NCBI GenBank assembly: GCA_964611645.1
Contig: CAZTAO010000021.1
Location: 1 to 64,000 of the forward strand
From: CAZTAO01 sp964611645
GTDB lineage: Bacteria > Armatimonadota > UBA5829
Length of the DNA stretch: 64,000 nt
Direction: 5' to 3'
The notes under the pieces are model-generated. The model searched no databases, was not told where the DNA came from, and was given only the letters and a program-made list of their open reading frames with translations. Shown here piece by piece: positions 53,896 through 63,031 of the stretch. The position numbers and the translations under genes are program-made. The first letter of the stretch is position 1. Each line of letters opens with the position of its first letter.

Positions 53896-54996
53896 TCACT
53901 TCCCGAAGCAGTAGATCGCGCCGTCGTCCGCACCTATAATCATCCGCCCGCCTGCAACCGCGGGAGAAGACTTCACGCCCGCCCCGCTCCTGAACCGCCA
54001 CACTTGCTTGCCGGAGGCCATGTCCAGTCCGTAGACGCTCCCATCCAAAGACCCGAAATACACTCGCCCGCCTGCGATCACAGGTGATGAGTCTATGCCG
54101 CCGCTGGTTTTGAATGACCAGAGCGCGCGTCCGTTGCCTATTGACCGGCAGGTAACCGAACCGCCACGAGACGCAAACACCGCAACGTCTCCCAACACCG
54201 CGGCGCTGGCGTAGAAACCACCGTCGGAATCGCCGGGCTTCTGCTGCCACAGCACTTTGCCGTCGGATACTCTCACGGCCATGCAGTCGCCGTTGAGCGT
54301 GCCGACGTATACCACGCCATCTTTGTAGGCAGCGGCAGCAGAGAGATTCGCATCCACCTTGGCGGATGATCTCTGCTTGCCGGTCTTCAGGTCGATACTG
54401 CGCACTTCGCCGTCACACCCGGCAACAATCACTTCGCCGTTGGCAACGCACGGCGAGCTGTGAACCTGGGCGTCAGCCTTGAAGCTCCACTTCCTCTTGC
54501 CGGTCGCGGCATCGAGGCAGTAGAGGTAGTAATCGTAGGAGCCAAACAGGACTCTGTCGCCCGCAACACTCGCCGAAGAGATGACCTTATCTTGGGCGTG
54601 GAACTTCCACTTGGGCTTACCAGTGCCAGCTCCGAGGGCGTAGAAAGTGCCCTGTTCAGTGCCGAAGAAGACCGCGCCGTTGGAGTAGGCAGGAGCGGCG
54701 CTTATCGGCCCACCTGCATTGAACCGCCACATCAACTTGCCATCCGACACCCTCAGCGCAAGCATGTCGCCTTTGCGGGTACCAATGAACACTGTCTGCC
54801 TCGCGATTGCGGCTGTGGATTCCACGCCTGAATCTGCCTTGAAAGTCCAGACACGCCTGAGGTTCGCGGGCAAGGTTGACGAAGCTGCCCCTGTCATGTG
54901 AGGATTGCCTCTGAAACTGGGCCAGTCGGCAGACGGCGCAGGCACGGCGCACGAGGCCAAGATGAATGCAAGTATACAGACCAGTATGTAACGCAT
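53896..54996 (-). CDS. PQQ-type beta-propeller lipoprotein
   Basis: 366 residues from ATG 54996; GAGGAG lies eight bases upstream, inside the permease 3' end. The lipobox is FILASC near residue 16. Seven or eight PQQ-like blades follow, each with a strand pair ending in W, for example GKLMWRFNAGG, GKPKWKFHAQD, GKRKWSFKADA, GKVLWQQKPGD and GKQVWRFRSGA. No dehydrogenase catalytic residues are evident; it is probably a BamB-like or binding propeller outside the cytoplasm. Confidence 0.85.
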   Translation of the reverse strand: MRYILVCILAFILASCAVPAPSADWPSFRGNPHMTGAASSTLPANLRRVWTFKADSGVESTAAIARQTVFIGTRKGDMLALRVSDGKLMWRFNAGGPISAAPAYSNGAVFFGTEQGTFYALGAGTGKPKWKFHAQDKVISSASVAGDRVLFGSYDYYLYCLDAATGKRKWSFKADAQVHSSPCVANGEVIVAGCDGEVRSIDLKTGKQRSSAKVDANLSAAAAYKDGVVYVGTLNGDCMAVRVSDGKVLWQQKPGDSDGGFYASAAVLGDVAVFASRGGSVTCRSIGNGRALWSFKTSGGIDSSPVIAGGRVYFGSLDGSVYGLDMASGKQVWRFRSGAGVKSSPAVAGGRMIIGADDGAIYCFGK

Positions 54997-55001
54997 AAAG
55001 A

Positions 55002-58000
55002 TCACTCCTCACGAAGCGCGGCTATGAGGTCACCCTTTGTGACCGCGCTTGCGGCTATCCAACTTGAGATCAGTCCCGTGAGAACGATGGCCGCCAGGAC
55101 ACCGATCACCGCCGGCCAGTTCGCCCCGGACTCCACAGACTTCAGACGCGGGCTTACCGCAACCATCGCCGACACGCACCCGACCACCGCTCCGATAGCG
55201 ATAAGCAGAGCATTTTCCAGCAGCAGAATCGACGCGAGCTTCCCTTTGCCGATACCGTTAGCCGCCATCAGCGCGAACTCCGAACGTCTCTCCATCGCGC
55301 TGCGCAGTATGACAATCACCAGGCCCAGCGTGCCCAGCAGAAGGCCGAAGCCGCCAAGCGCAATGAACATCGAGAGGTATGTATCCTGCACTCTTGCATA
55401 GCTGCTGAGAATCTCGGCAGTCGAACGCACCTCCGCGCCATAATCGCCCAAGCCCTGCCTGAGTATCGCGGCCACTTCGCTCTCGCGGCCTTCAGGAGCC
55501 TCCACCAGGAAGTACTTCGGCTGGCTCATGCCGGGATACAGCTTCAGGAAGCTTTCTCGCGGGATCAGTATCTCACCCGCGAAGACGCTGCTTGGCAGAA
55601 GGCCTGCAAACCTAGCTCTCGCAGTCTGCCCATTGCCCTGCTTGACCTCGTATTCCCTACCCAGACCACTGTGCAGTATCCACATCACGCTGTTCGCGTC
55701 ACCGAATGCGGGAATGGATTTGCCCTTCGTATCACTCAGCAACTGCCAGGGCTTCTCTGTACCAGAGCCTTCGGTTATGACTCCGAAACCACCGCGGTCA
55801 AGCATATCCTGCCCCACTCCCAGCAGCCTTGGCGCGACGGGACGGTTCATATTGAGACAGCTAACATCGTCACCCGGACTCATCAGGCAGCCGACGAACT
55901 TGCACTTGCCCAGCAACTCCACGTCACCCGCTTGGAATCCCAGCTTCTCTCTGCCCTTTGCCGTACCAATATCATAGCCGAGCGGAAGAGTTGTGACAAT
56001 TCTGAGGGCAAAACCGCCTGCGCCTGAGTCCAATCGGCGGAACTCCATCTTCTGCAGGTTGCTTACGTTGGCCGCGGCGGTCACAATTATGAACACTGCA
56101 CAGGAAAGCAAACCCGAGATCAGCAGGCTTCTGGCTCGGTTTGAAGCGGCGTATCTGCCGGCAAGCAAGGCTACACTGATACCCGACTTCCGCAGTGAGG
56201 CCAGTCTGAAAAGTATGTGCCTTGCGCCGAGCGACCCGGCCACAAGGAGCATGGTGCCGGCCACATAGAACACCCAACTCAGGGACTGGGCATCGCCACG
56301 TCCGGCTGGAATAACCATTGCGAATGCGGCAACCGCTAGAATTATCGGGAGCCAAGCTTTCTTCCGCAGATCGGTTTGCTTTGCTGTGTCGGGGGTCCAC
56401 TTGCCGCCTCGAAGCAGCGAGACAACTGGTTTGCCCCGATAGGTCCTCGACGCAATCCACGAAGATACGCAGCCAGCCAGGAATCCTGCAATTGCTCCTG
56501 CAAGAACCGTTGCCCAGTTAATGTGCAGGCCCACCGGAGTTGACGCAATCGCCCCGGACCACGCGCCTCCCACCAAACGCACCAGCAGATACGCATAGGC
56601 CAAACCAAGAGGCACCCCGAGAACCGACCCCACCAGCGAGACAATAGCCCCTTCCCCGGCGATCACTCTTGAGACCAGAGAGATCCGCAGGCCCGAGGCA
56701 AGCATTATCCCGGCTTCGGAAGCGCGGCTGTCGGCCATCAGCCTCATCAATCCCGCCGCCAGACCCAAGCCAGCCAGGAATATGAAGAAACTCATGCTCA
56801 CGAACAACGAGCGGAAATCGGTGCTGCCCTGTGATGCCGCGAGAGCCTGCTCGCGCAGAGGCCTGATGCTTATCCCGGAATCCGCCGGACTAAGATTGGC
56901 CAGTAACGCTTTCTCCAACTCCGCGCGATCCGGGAGGACGAGGCTTCCGCCGAGCCGAGGACCCACAAGTACGGAGGTCACCCACCGCTTCTCCAGATCC
57001 GGCATTGACGAAGTCCACATCGTTCGCGCAGTCCCAAGCCTAACAAAGACCTTTGGCGCGGCGCGGTACTTGTCCCAATATGCTTCATCCCGTGGGGTGA
57101 TCTTTGAGAGATCGACCGGGAACGGTGTGTTCCAGTCATCAACTCGTTTCGCGTCGGTTATCCCGTGCACCAATGGAGAAAGCGCAGAATCCACGGCAAG
57201 GCCGGTCATAGGCAATATGCCCTGGAGGCGAAGCCTGATGGTCCGGGTGCGGTATGCGCCGTCCGACTGAGGCTCAAGGTATTCAAGAGAATACTGGTCG
57301 CCTGCCACAGCGCCCAGATCTTGTGCCGCCCAGGCATTCAGCCACATTCCATCAGCGGCGACCGATACATCCTGCGTTGGAAAACCCTGGATACCGGCCA
57401 CCATGCTGTATGGTATACTTTTCGTCGGCCTTTTTACGTTGGCGATTCGAGTTGCCAAGTAGACCGAAGAGAGCTCAGTCCGCAGAGCGCAGTTGTATGC
57501 AGCATCCCTAATCGCTCTAGTGTGAGGATCGCTGAGGGTGATCGAACTGCTGCGAACGGTGAGTGTGTCAGGACGATTGGATGCGGAGACAGTCAGGCCG
57601 TGGTCTTCCAGCTTCAGCGCGCTTTTCAGACTACTCTCCAGCAGAGGCAAGGCTTTGTCTACGGCTAGACCGACCTTCGAGAGAATCGTGTTAGCCTTAC
57701 CAGCAGCCCCAATGCGCTCCGATAGCTCCGACAGGTTTACGATGATGCTGCGGGAGGGTTCACTTGCACCAGTCAGCCTGAACCCGGCGGGGCCTTTCTG
57801 CGGGAGAACAGAACTCACATCAAGTCGGGTGGAACTGGCCGTGTCGGAGAGCGATTTCCCGGCGAAGAGGGTATCGGATGGGATTGCTCCAGCCTTGGGG
57901 ACGGTCAAGATCACGCCGCCGCCGGGCTTCACTCTCAAGTCTGATGCCAATGCCTCGCTGACCGCCGCACTGCCCGTGCTAAGCTCCACCCTCTCGGAAT

Positions 58001-58373
58001 CCGGAAACATCTGCAGGAAGCGGTCGTCAACTCCCAACACACTTACGTTGGGCACGACAACGTCGGTATCTGCGTTTCGGACCGAGCCTATGGTAAGCAG
58101 GACCGGGGCAAACGCCGCGCTTGCCGATTTGAGTTGGGGGCTCGAGGCCAACTCGTCAGGAAGTTCAGCGTGCAGAGGAGCGGAAGAGGTAACAGCGTAG
58201 TCTATGCCGCCGAGACCGGATAGCGCTGAATCCTTGAGGCTGCCGGTGACCGAGTCCCCGACCACAAGAGAGCCAACTATCACAGCCACGGCCACCGCCA
58301 CACCCAGCGCGGCCGGAATGGAGGTGCGCCAGTGGAAAGCCAGGCTGCGGAGAATCAGTCGCGTGAGATTCAA
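55002..58373 (-). CDS. Giant ABC transporter permease (FtsX/MacB superfamily)
   Basis: 1123 residues from TTG 58373, overlapping the ATPase stop by 3 bases. The N-terminal helix is IPAALGVAVAVAVIVGSLVV. A large extracytoplasmic domain of about 450 residues follows, then helices around 520-680 (SMSFFIFLAGLGLAAGLMRL), a second soluble region, and the last helices near 1010-1120 (MFIALGGFGLLLGTLGLVIV, SILLLENALLIAIGAVVGC). It fits exporters that move lipoproteins, peptides or drugs with a LolD/MacB-type ATPase. The doubled FtsX architecture is larger than MacB. Confidence 0.85.
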   Translation of the reverse strand: MNLTRLILRSLAFHWRTSIPAALGVAVAVAVIVGSLVVGDSVTGSLKDSALSGLGGIDYAVTSSAPLHAELPDELASSPQLKSASAAFAPVLLTIGSVRNADTDVVVPNVSVLGVDDRFLQMFPDSERVELSTGSAAVSEALASDLRVKPGGGVILTVPKAGAIPSDTLFAGKSLSDTASSTRLDVSSVLPQKGPAGFRLTGASEPSRSIIVNLSELSERIGAAGKANTILSKVGLAVDKALPLLESSLKSALKLEDHGLTVSASNRPDTLTVRSSSITLSDPHTRAIRDAAYNCALRTELSSVYLATRIANVKRPTKSIPYSMVAGIQGFPTQDVSVAADGMWLNAWAAQDLGAVAGDQYSLEYLEPQSDGAYRTRTIRLRLQGILPMTGLAVDSALSPLVHGITDAKRVDDWNTPFPVDLSKITPRDEAYWDKYRAAPKVFVRLGTARTMWTSSMPDLEKRWVTSVLVGPRLGGSLVLPDRAELEKALLANLSPADSGISIRPLREQALAASQGSTDFRSLFVSMSFFIFLAGLGLAAGLMRLMADSRASEAGIMLASGLRISLVSRVIAGEGAIVSLVGSVLGVPLGLAYAYLLVRLVGGAWSGAIASTPVGLHINWATVLAGAIAGFLAGCVSSWIASRTYRGKPVVSLLRGGKWTPDTAKQTDLRKKAWLPIILAVAAFAMVIPAGRGDAQSLSWVFYVAGTMLLVAGSLGARHILFRLASLRKSGISVALLAGRYAASNRARSLLISGLLSCAVFIIVTAAANVSNLQKMEFRRLDSGAGGFALRIVTTLPLGYDIGTAKGREKLGFQAGDVELLGKCKFVGCLMSPGDDVSCLNMNRPVAPRLLGVGQDMLDRGGFGVITEGSGTEKPWQLLSDTKGKSIPAFGDANSVMWILHSGLGREYEVKQGNGQTARARFAGLLPSSVFAGEILIPRESFLKLYPGMSQPKYFLVEAPEGRESEVAAILRQGLGDYGAEVRSTAEILSSYARVQDTYLSMFIALGGFGLLLGTLGLVIVILRSAMERRSEFALMAANGIGKGKLASILLLENALLIAIGAVVGCVSAMVAVSPRLKSVESGANWPAVIGVLAAIVLTGLISSWIAASAVTKGDLIAALREE

Positions 58374-59068
58374 CTGGCCGCCTCAAAGGGTTCGAGAATC
58401 CCGGTTCTGAGTCGATAGACGCGCCCGAAACGGGAAGCCTGCTCATAGTTGTGGGTGACTACCAATACCTTGACCTGTGCATTACCTGCTAGATTGAGCA
58501 GGATGGAGATGACATTCGCGCCGGACTCTGGGTCCAGGTTGCCTGTCGGCTCGTCGCACAGCAGCAGTCCCGGTCCGTTCATCAGAGCGCGCGCAACAGC
58601 GACACGCTGCCTTTCGCCTCCGGAAAGCTTTGCTGGGAATGAGTCAGCCTTATCTTTGAGACCAACCTGCTCCAGAAGAGCAAGGGCGGCGGGGGTTAGG
58701 TCGGTTGCGTCACTCAGCGACAGGGTCGGCAGCAGGACGTTCTCCAGGGCGGTCAACTGGGGGATCAGGTGGTGATCCTGGAACACGAATCCCACTCTGC
58801 GAGATCGGAACTGGGCAAGCAGATCGCCGGAAAGCGCCAACACATCGGTATCGCCAAGTTTCACGGAGCCACGAGTCGCGGTATCCAGCGAGCCGATGAT
58901 GTGCAGCAGTGTGCTCTTGCCGGAACCTGATGGGCCGACTATCGCGGCGGTCTCGCCGGGGGTAAGGCTGAGCGTGACATCCCGCAGCACCTCGACAGGG
59001 CCTTGGGGAGTGTCGAACGACTTGCCCACATTGGTTACAGCGAGTGTTTCTTCAGCCGAATTGGGCAT
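58370..59068 (-). CDS. ABC transporter ATP-binding protein (LolD/MacB type)
   Basis: 232 residues from ATG 59068 (GGAG upstream). Walker A is GPSGSGKSTLL, the Q loop is VFQDHHLIP, the signature is LSGGERQRVAVARAL, Walker B is LLLCDEPTGNLD and the switch His is VVTHN. The insert ELTPQLTALENVLLP-like tract (IPQLTALENVLLP) is typical of the MacB/LolD group. It is the ATPase for the permease with which it overlaps. Confidence 0.93.
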   Translation of the reverse strand: MPNSAEETLAVTNVGKSFDTPQGPVEVLRDVTLSLTPGETAAIVGPSGSGKSTLLHIIGSLDTATRGSVKLGDTDVLALSGDLLAQFRSRRVGFVFQDHHLIPQLTALENVLLPTLSLSDATDLTPAALALLEQVGLKDKADSFPAKLSGGERQRVAVARALMNGPGLLLCDEPTGNLDPESGANVISILLNLAGNAQVKVLVVTHNYEQASRFGRVYRLRTGILEPFEAAS

Positions 59069-59082
59069 ATTTGCTGCTCCAG

Positions 59083-60645
59083 TCAGTTTCGTTTGAGAGA
59101 GATAGCTGCGGTTGGGCAGGCCTCGGCGCATTTCTTCGCGGCAGCTTTGAGACCGTCCGCCACGGACTCACCGAACGGCACAGCTATCCGCACGGTAAAC
59201 CCTCGTCCAACATACGCCAGCCCAAGCTCCTCCCGCATGTCCTCCGCAATCTGGATACATAGTCCACACGAGATGCACTTGCCTGACTCGTACACGACCT
59301 CGCTACTGCTGGCCTCGCGCTCCACGGGTCTTCGCTCTCCCTTGAATCTGGATTGGCTCGCGCCATACTCGATTGCGACAGTACGCAGACGGCACGATTC
59401 CAGTTTCGAGCAATCGCACTTCAGACACCGCTGGGCTTCATACTCAGCTTGCGAACCACTCAGCCCCTCGGAAATCACGGCGGGCTCGCACCGCGCGCCG
59501 GGGTTCACATCGTGCATCAGAACCCCCATCTCGTCAGCGGTCACGTGACCGAGGTGGACCGAGAAGGGCTGGAAAGGCTTTGAGCGAGACTGAACGCCAA
59601 GCGAACAGGCAATTTCAATGGCGGCGGCGCGGCCGTCGGCAACCGTCCGCACGACGTGGTGAGATGGCTTTACCGCAGAACCCGCCGCGAACGCCTTTGG
59701 CAGGCTCGTGGCGTGAGAGTTTCTGGCAATCTCGATGCCCTCATTACCAGCCGTAACCCTGAGCAGTTCGCAGGCGGTCTTGTCCATAGAGCCTGTCGCA
59801 AGCAGAACCGCGTCGAACTCTTTCGCAAGAGCCTCAAGAAACTTCGCGGAATCAACCTTCTCGCTTTGCCTGAAATGCGCTCCCATGGACTCGATGATGC
59901 GTGCTTCGGCCGCCACAATCGCCGGGGCCAGCCTGTCCGCCCAGTCGCCGTAGACGAGCTTGCCGCCCGGTTCCTCGTGTTCGTCGATGATATCACACGC
60001 AATGCCGTCGCGCTGGAGGTAGTACGCGGCAGAAAGACCGCAGGGGCCTGCGCCGACTATCGCCACTCGCTGCCCGGCATGGGGCGCAATCTCAGGGATA
60101 TATGGGCTATCGGAAGCCAGGTCTGCATCGGCAACGTATCGCTTCAGAAGGCAGATCGAAACTGCAGAGTCTTTCTCGGCCCTCTTGCAGCCCTTTTCGC
60201 ACAGATTCGGGCATATTCTGCCGAGAGTGGCAGGCAAGGGAATGTGCTCTTTCACATTCTCAATAGCGTCACGCAGTCGCCCACTCGCGATACACCGGAT
60301 CATCTCTGCAATGTCCATGTGCGCCGGGCAGACCGACTGGCACGGGGCCACACAGTCGCCAAGGTGGTCTCCGAGCAGGAGTTCCAGGGCAGTGCGGCGG
60401 GCGGTTTTGATGTCGTCTGTCTCGGACTCCACTTCCATTCCGTCCGTAACTTTTGTTGCACACGCTGGGACTAACCCGGGACGACCGTCTACCCGAACCA
60501 CGCATACCAGGCACGAACTCTGCGCTTCGCAGCCTTTGAGATAGCACAAGGTCGGAATGCGAATTCCGATACTGTTGGCTGATTCCAGAACGGTCGCGCC
60601 ATCCGGCACATCCACGGCCCGGTTGTCGATGGTGAGTCTAGGCAT
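59083..60645 (-). CDS. 2Fe-2S/4Fe-4S flavoprotein, GltD-like, without the pyridine-nucleotide domain
   Basis: 520 residues. Residues 1-80 are a NuoG-like [2Fe-2S] domain (LCYLKGCEAQSSCLVC, ACAT). Next is a GltD-type Fe-S helical domain (GDCVAPCQSVCPAH, ICPNLCEKGCKRAEKD) and the FAD-binding fold RVAIVGAGPCGLSAAYYLQR. GltD proteins then have a NAD(P)H Rossmann insert (GGGNxAMD); here LLATGSMDKTA runs after only about 25 residues into FAAGSAVKPSHHVV, so that insert appears deleted. The C-terminus has KCDC and CISCGLC...CAEACPTAA, another cluster. It overlaps the NuoEF gene and likely takes electrons from it. Confidence 0.85.
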   Translation of the reverse strand: MPRLTIDNRAVDVPDGATVLESANSIGIRIPTLCYLKGCEAQSSCLVCVVRVDGRPGLVPACATKVTDGMEVESETDDIKTARRTALELLLGDHLGDCVAPCQSVCPAHMDIAEMIRCIASGRLRDAIENVKEHIPLPATLGRICPNLCEKGCKRAEKDSAVSICLLKRYVADADLASDSPYIPEIAPHAGQRVAIVGAGPCGLSAAYYLQRDGIACDIIDEHEEPGGKLVYGDWADRLAPAIVAAEARIIESMGAHFRQSEKVDSAKFLEALAKEFDAVLLATGSMDKTACELLRVTAGNEGIEIARNSHATSLPKAFAAGSAVKPSHHVVRTVADGRAAAIEIACSLGVQSRSKPFQPFSVHLGHVTADEMGVLMHDVNPGARCEPAVISEGLSGSQAEYEAQRCLKCDCSKLESCRLRTVAIEYGASQSRFKGERRPVEREASSSEVVYESGKCISCGLCIQIAEDMREELGLAYVGRGFTVRIAVPFGESVADGLKAAAKKCAEACPTAAISLKRN

Positions 60646-63031
60646 TGGCAGTATTGCCCTCCGACTTCACCATCACGGCATCCTTGGGGCACACGCTGAC
60701 GCAGGTGCCGCACTTGATACACTTATCCTGGTCGATGGTGTGCTTCTGATAGGGCGTGAAGGCAATCGCGTCGCCAGGACACCGCTGGGAGCAGATGGTG
60801 CATCCAATGCAATTGTCGGTTACGTGATACTCGATCAGGGCTTTGCACTTACCGGCAGGGCATACTCCCCGCAGGTGCGCCTCATATTCGTCTCTATAAT
60901 GCTTCAGAGTCGATAGAATCGGGTTGGGGGCGGTTCCACCCAGGCCACACAGGCTGGATTGCTTCACCTGCAAAGCCAACTGCTCAAGGTTTTCAAGGTC
61001 GCCTCTTTTGCCATGGCCGGTGCAGATGCGCTCCAGTACATCGAGCATCCGCCGGGTCCCCACTCTGCAGAATGTACATTTGCCGCAGGATTCACGCTGC
61101 GTGAACTCCAGAAAATAGCGCGCGATATCGACCATACAGTCCCCATCGTCTATAACAACGAGACCGCCGGAACCCATAATCGCCCCGGCTGCCTTGAGAG
61201 CTTCATAGTCAATCGGAGTATCGCACATACTGGCCGGGATGCACCCGCCGGATGGGCCGCCTATCTGCACGGCCTTGAGTCTCTTATCATCGGCGACGCC
61301 TCCGCCGACCTCTTCAACTATCTCACGGACAGTTATCCCCATAGGCACTTCTATCAGCCCGCCGCGCTTCACCTTGCCCGCCAGCGCAAAGACTTTCGTT
61401 CCTTTGCTGGTCTGAGTGCCCAGCTTGGCGAAAGCCTCGGCGCCTTCTCGGATAATCCACGGCACCAGCGCGTATGTCTCGACGTTGTTCACCAGTGTCG
61501 GCTGGCCCCACAGGCCGCACTCAGCGGGGTATGGAGGCCTAAGCTTCGGCATTCCCCTCTTGCCCTCTATCGATTGCAGCAGAGCGCTTTCCTCGCCGCA
61601 CACGAACGCCCCCGCGCCCTCCATCAGAGTCAGCTTCAGGTCGAAGCCTGTGCCGAAGATATTGCCGCCAAGAATGCCCTGCTCCTCGCACTTAGCCATA
61701 GCCTCACGAAGCCGCCGAACCGCCAGAGGATACTCTGCCCGCACGTACAGAAAGCCCTCATTCGCGCCAACCGCGTACGCAGCGAGAGCTATGCCTTCAA
61801 GCACTCTGTAAGGGTATGACTCCAGGATCATCCTGTCCATAAACGCGCCGGGGTCGCCCTCGTCGCCGTTGCAAACAATGTATTTTGTCTCGCCGGGAGT
61901 GTTGGCAACCGTCTGCCACTTGGCCCCGCTGGGGAACCCCGCCCCACCCCTGCCCCGCAATCCTGAGCGCGCAATTGTCTCTATGATATCGCTCGGCTTG
62001 CCGTTCAGAGCGGCCTGCAGAGCCGAGAATCCGCCGTGGGACCTGTATTCCTCGATATCGGTCGGGTTGATGCTGCCTGAATGCTCAGTGGCGATGTGGA
62101 CCTGTCTGCCGAGGAAAGCGCACGCCGGAGCATCCCTCATATCGAGTTCGTACCGGGAGACCGGCTCCCAGACTTCATCGGTCAGCAAGTGTTCCACGGC
62201 ATTGGAGATGCCCAGTTGCAGCTTACGGCCGAGGCCCTTGGGAGCGAAATGAGTGCGGACTACCTTTCGCGCAGTCTCGGGAGTGACCTTGGAGTAGAAT
62301 GAGTTCTGCCCATTGGCCTGCACTTCCACCAACGGAGTATTGTGGCACATACCCACACACCCCACCCGCTTCACAACCACGGGCGCTCTCATATCCCGCA
62401 CAGTCTCTTCCAGCGCCTGACAAACATCGAGGCTGCCGCCTGCAACACAGCAGGAGCCGACTCCGATTCTGATCTCCCCGGCTGTCTTGCCATCCGCCCC
62501 TGGCTCGAACCTGTCCGGCACGGCGCTGCGACGCTCCAGTTCCAGGAAGTCGCCGATTGCGTTGCCGACAGTGGATGAATCCAGGTGGCCGTAGGTGATG
62601 CCGTCTATCTGCATCACGGGAGCCAATGTGCAGCATCCCAGGCAGGAGACCTTCTGGACAGTGAAAGTACCGTCCTTGTCGGTATCAACGCCATTAGCAA
62701 GACCAAGATGGCGGCAGATGGAGTCGTAGACCCGCTCCGCACCCTTTACATGGCAGGCGGTGCCGTTGCAGACGCTGATCAAGTGCCTGCCGACAGGCTT
62801 ATGGCGGAATTGGGAGTAGAACGTGGAGACCCCAACGATGTCGGCCGGGCGAATCTCTGTAAGCTCGCAGACACGCCGCAGCGCGCTCTGAGGCAGGTAG
62901 CGATACTGCTCCTGGATCGCCTGCAAGATCGGAATAACTGCGCCACGGCCCTTGCCCAGTTCCTCAACTATCTCTTCTACACGAGCAAGATCGATGGCTT
63001 CATCTGTTTTCGGGGCGAACTCGACTGTCAT
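60638..63031 (-). CDS. NuoE-NuoF fusion NADH dehydrogenase subunit with C-terminal 2[4Fe-4S] ferredoxin
   Basis: 797 residues from ATG 63031, overlapping the upstream stop as TGATG. Residues 1-150 are NuoE-like [2Fe-2S] (CNGTACHVKG, CLGCCTLAPV). A second thioredoxin-like 2Fe-2S domain follows at about 170-260 (GVGSCCVAGG, VGCVGMCHNTP). The NuoF part has FMN-site GRGGAGFPSGAKW, NADH-site CNGDEGDPGAFMDR and cluster ESCGKCTFCRVGTRRM. The end holds CIGCTICSQRCP and CIKCGTCVSVCPKDA. It resembles HndA/C or HydB parts of NADH-linked bifurcating enzymes, oxidising or making NADH. No hydrogenase large subunit is in view. Confidence 0.92.
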   Translation of the reverse strand: MTVEFAPKTDEAIDLARVEEIVEELGKGRGAVIPILQAIQEQYRYLPQSALRRVCELTEIRPADIVGVSTFYSQFRHKPVGRHLISVCNGTACHVKGAERVYDSICRHLGLANGVDTDKDGTFTVQKVSCLGCCTLAPVMQIDGITYGHLDSSTVGNAIGDFLELERRSAVPDRFEPGADGKTAGEIRIGVGSCCVAGGSLDVCQALEETVRDMRAPVVVKRVGCVGMCHNTPLVEVQANGQNSFYSKVTPETARKVVRTHFAPKGLGRKLQLGISNAVEHLLTDEVWEPVSRYELDMRDAPACAFLGRQVHIATEHSGSINPTDIEEYRSHGGFSALQAALNGKPSDIIETIARSGLRGRGGAGFPSGAKWQTVANTPGETKYIVCNGDEGDPGAFMDRMILESYPYRVLEGIALAAYAVGANEGFLYVRAEYPLAVRRLREAMAKCEEQGILGGNIFGTGFDLKLTLMEGAGAFVCGEESALLQSIEGKRGMPKLRPPYPAECGLWGQPTLVNNVETYALVPWIIREGAEAFAKLGTQTSKGTKVFALAGKVKRGGLIEVPMGITVREIVEEVGGGVADDKRLKAVQIGGPSGGCIPASMCDTPIDYEALKAAGAIMGSGGLVVIDDGDCMVDIARYFLEFTQRESCGKCTFCRVGTRRMLDVLERICTGHGKRGDLENLEQLALQVKQSSLCGLGGTAPNPILSTLKHYRDEYEAHLRGVCPAGKCKALIEYHVTDNCIGCTICSQRCPGDAIAFTPYQKHTIDQDKCIKCGTCVSVCPKDAVMVKSEGNTANA

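Noticed and set aside
60638..63031. Part of respiratory complex I
   Set aside because: No other nuo genes are adjacent, and the fused NuoE-NuoF with extra Fe-S domains resembles soluble NADH-linked enzymes.
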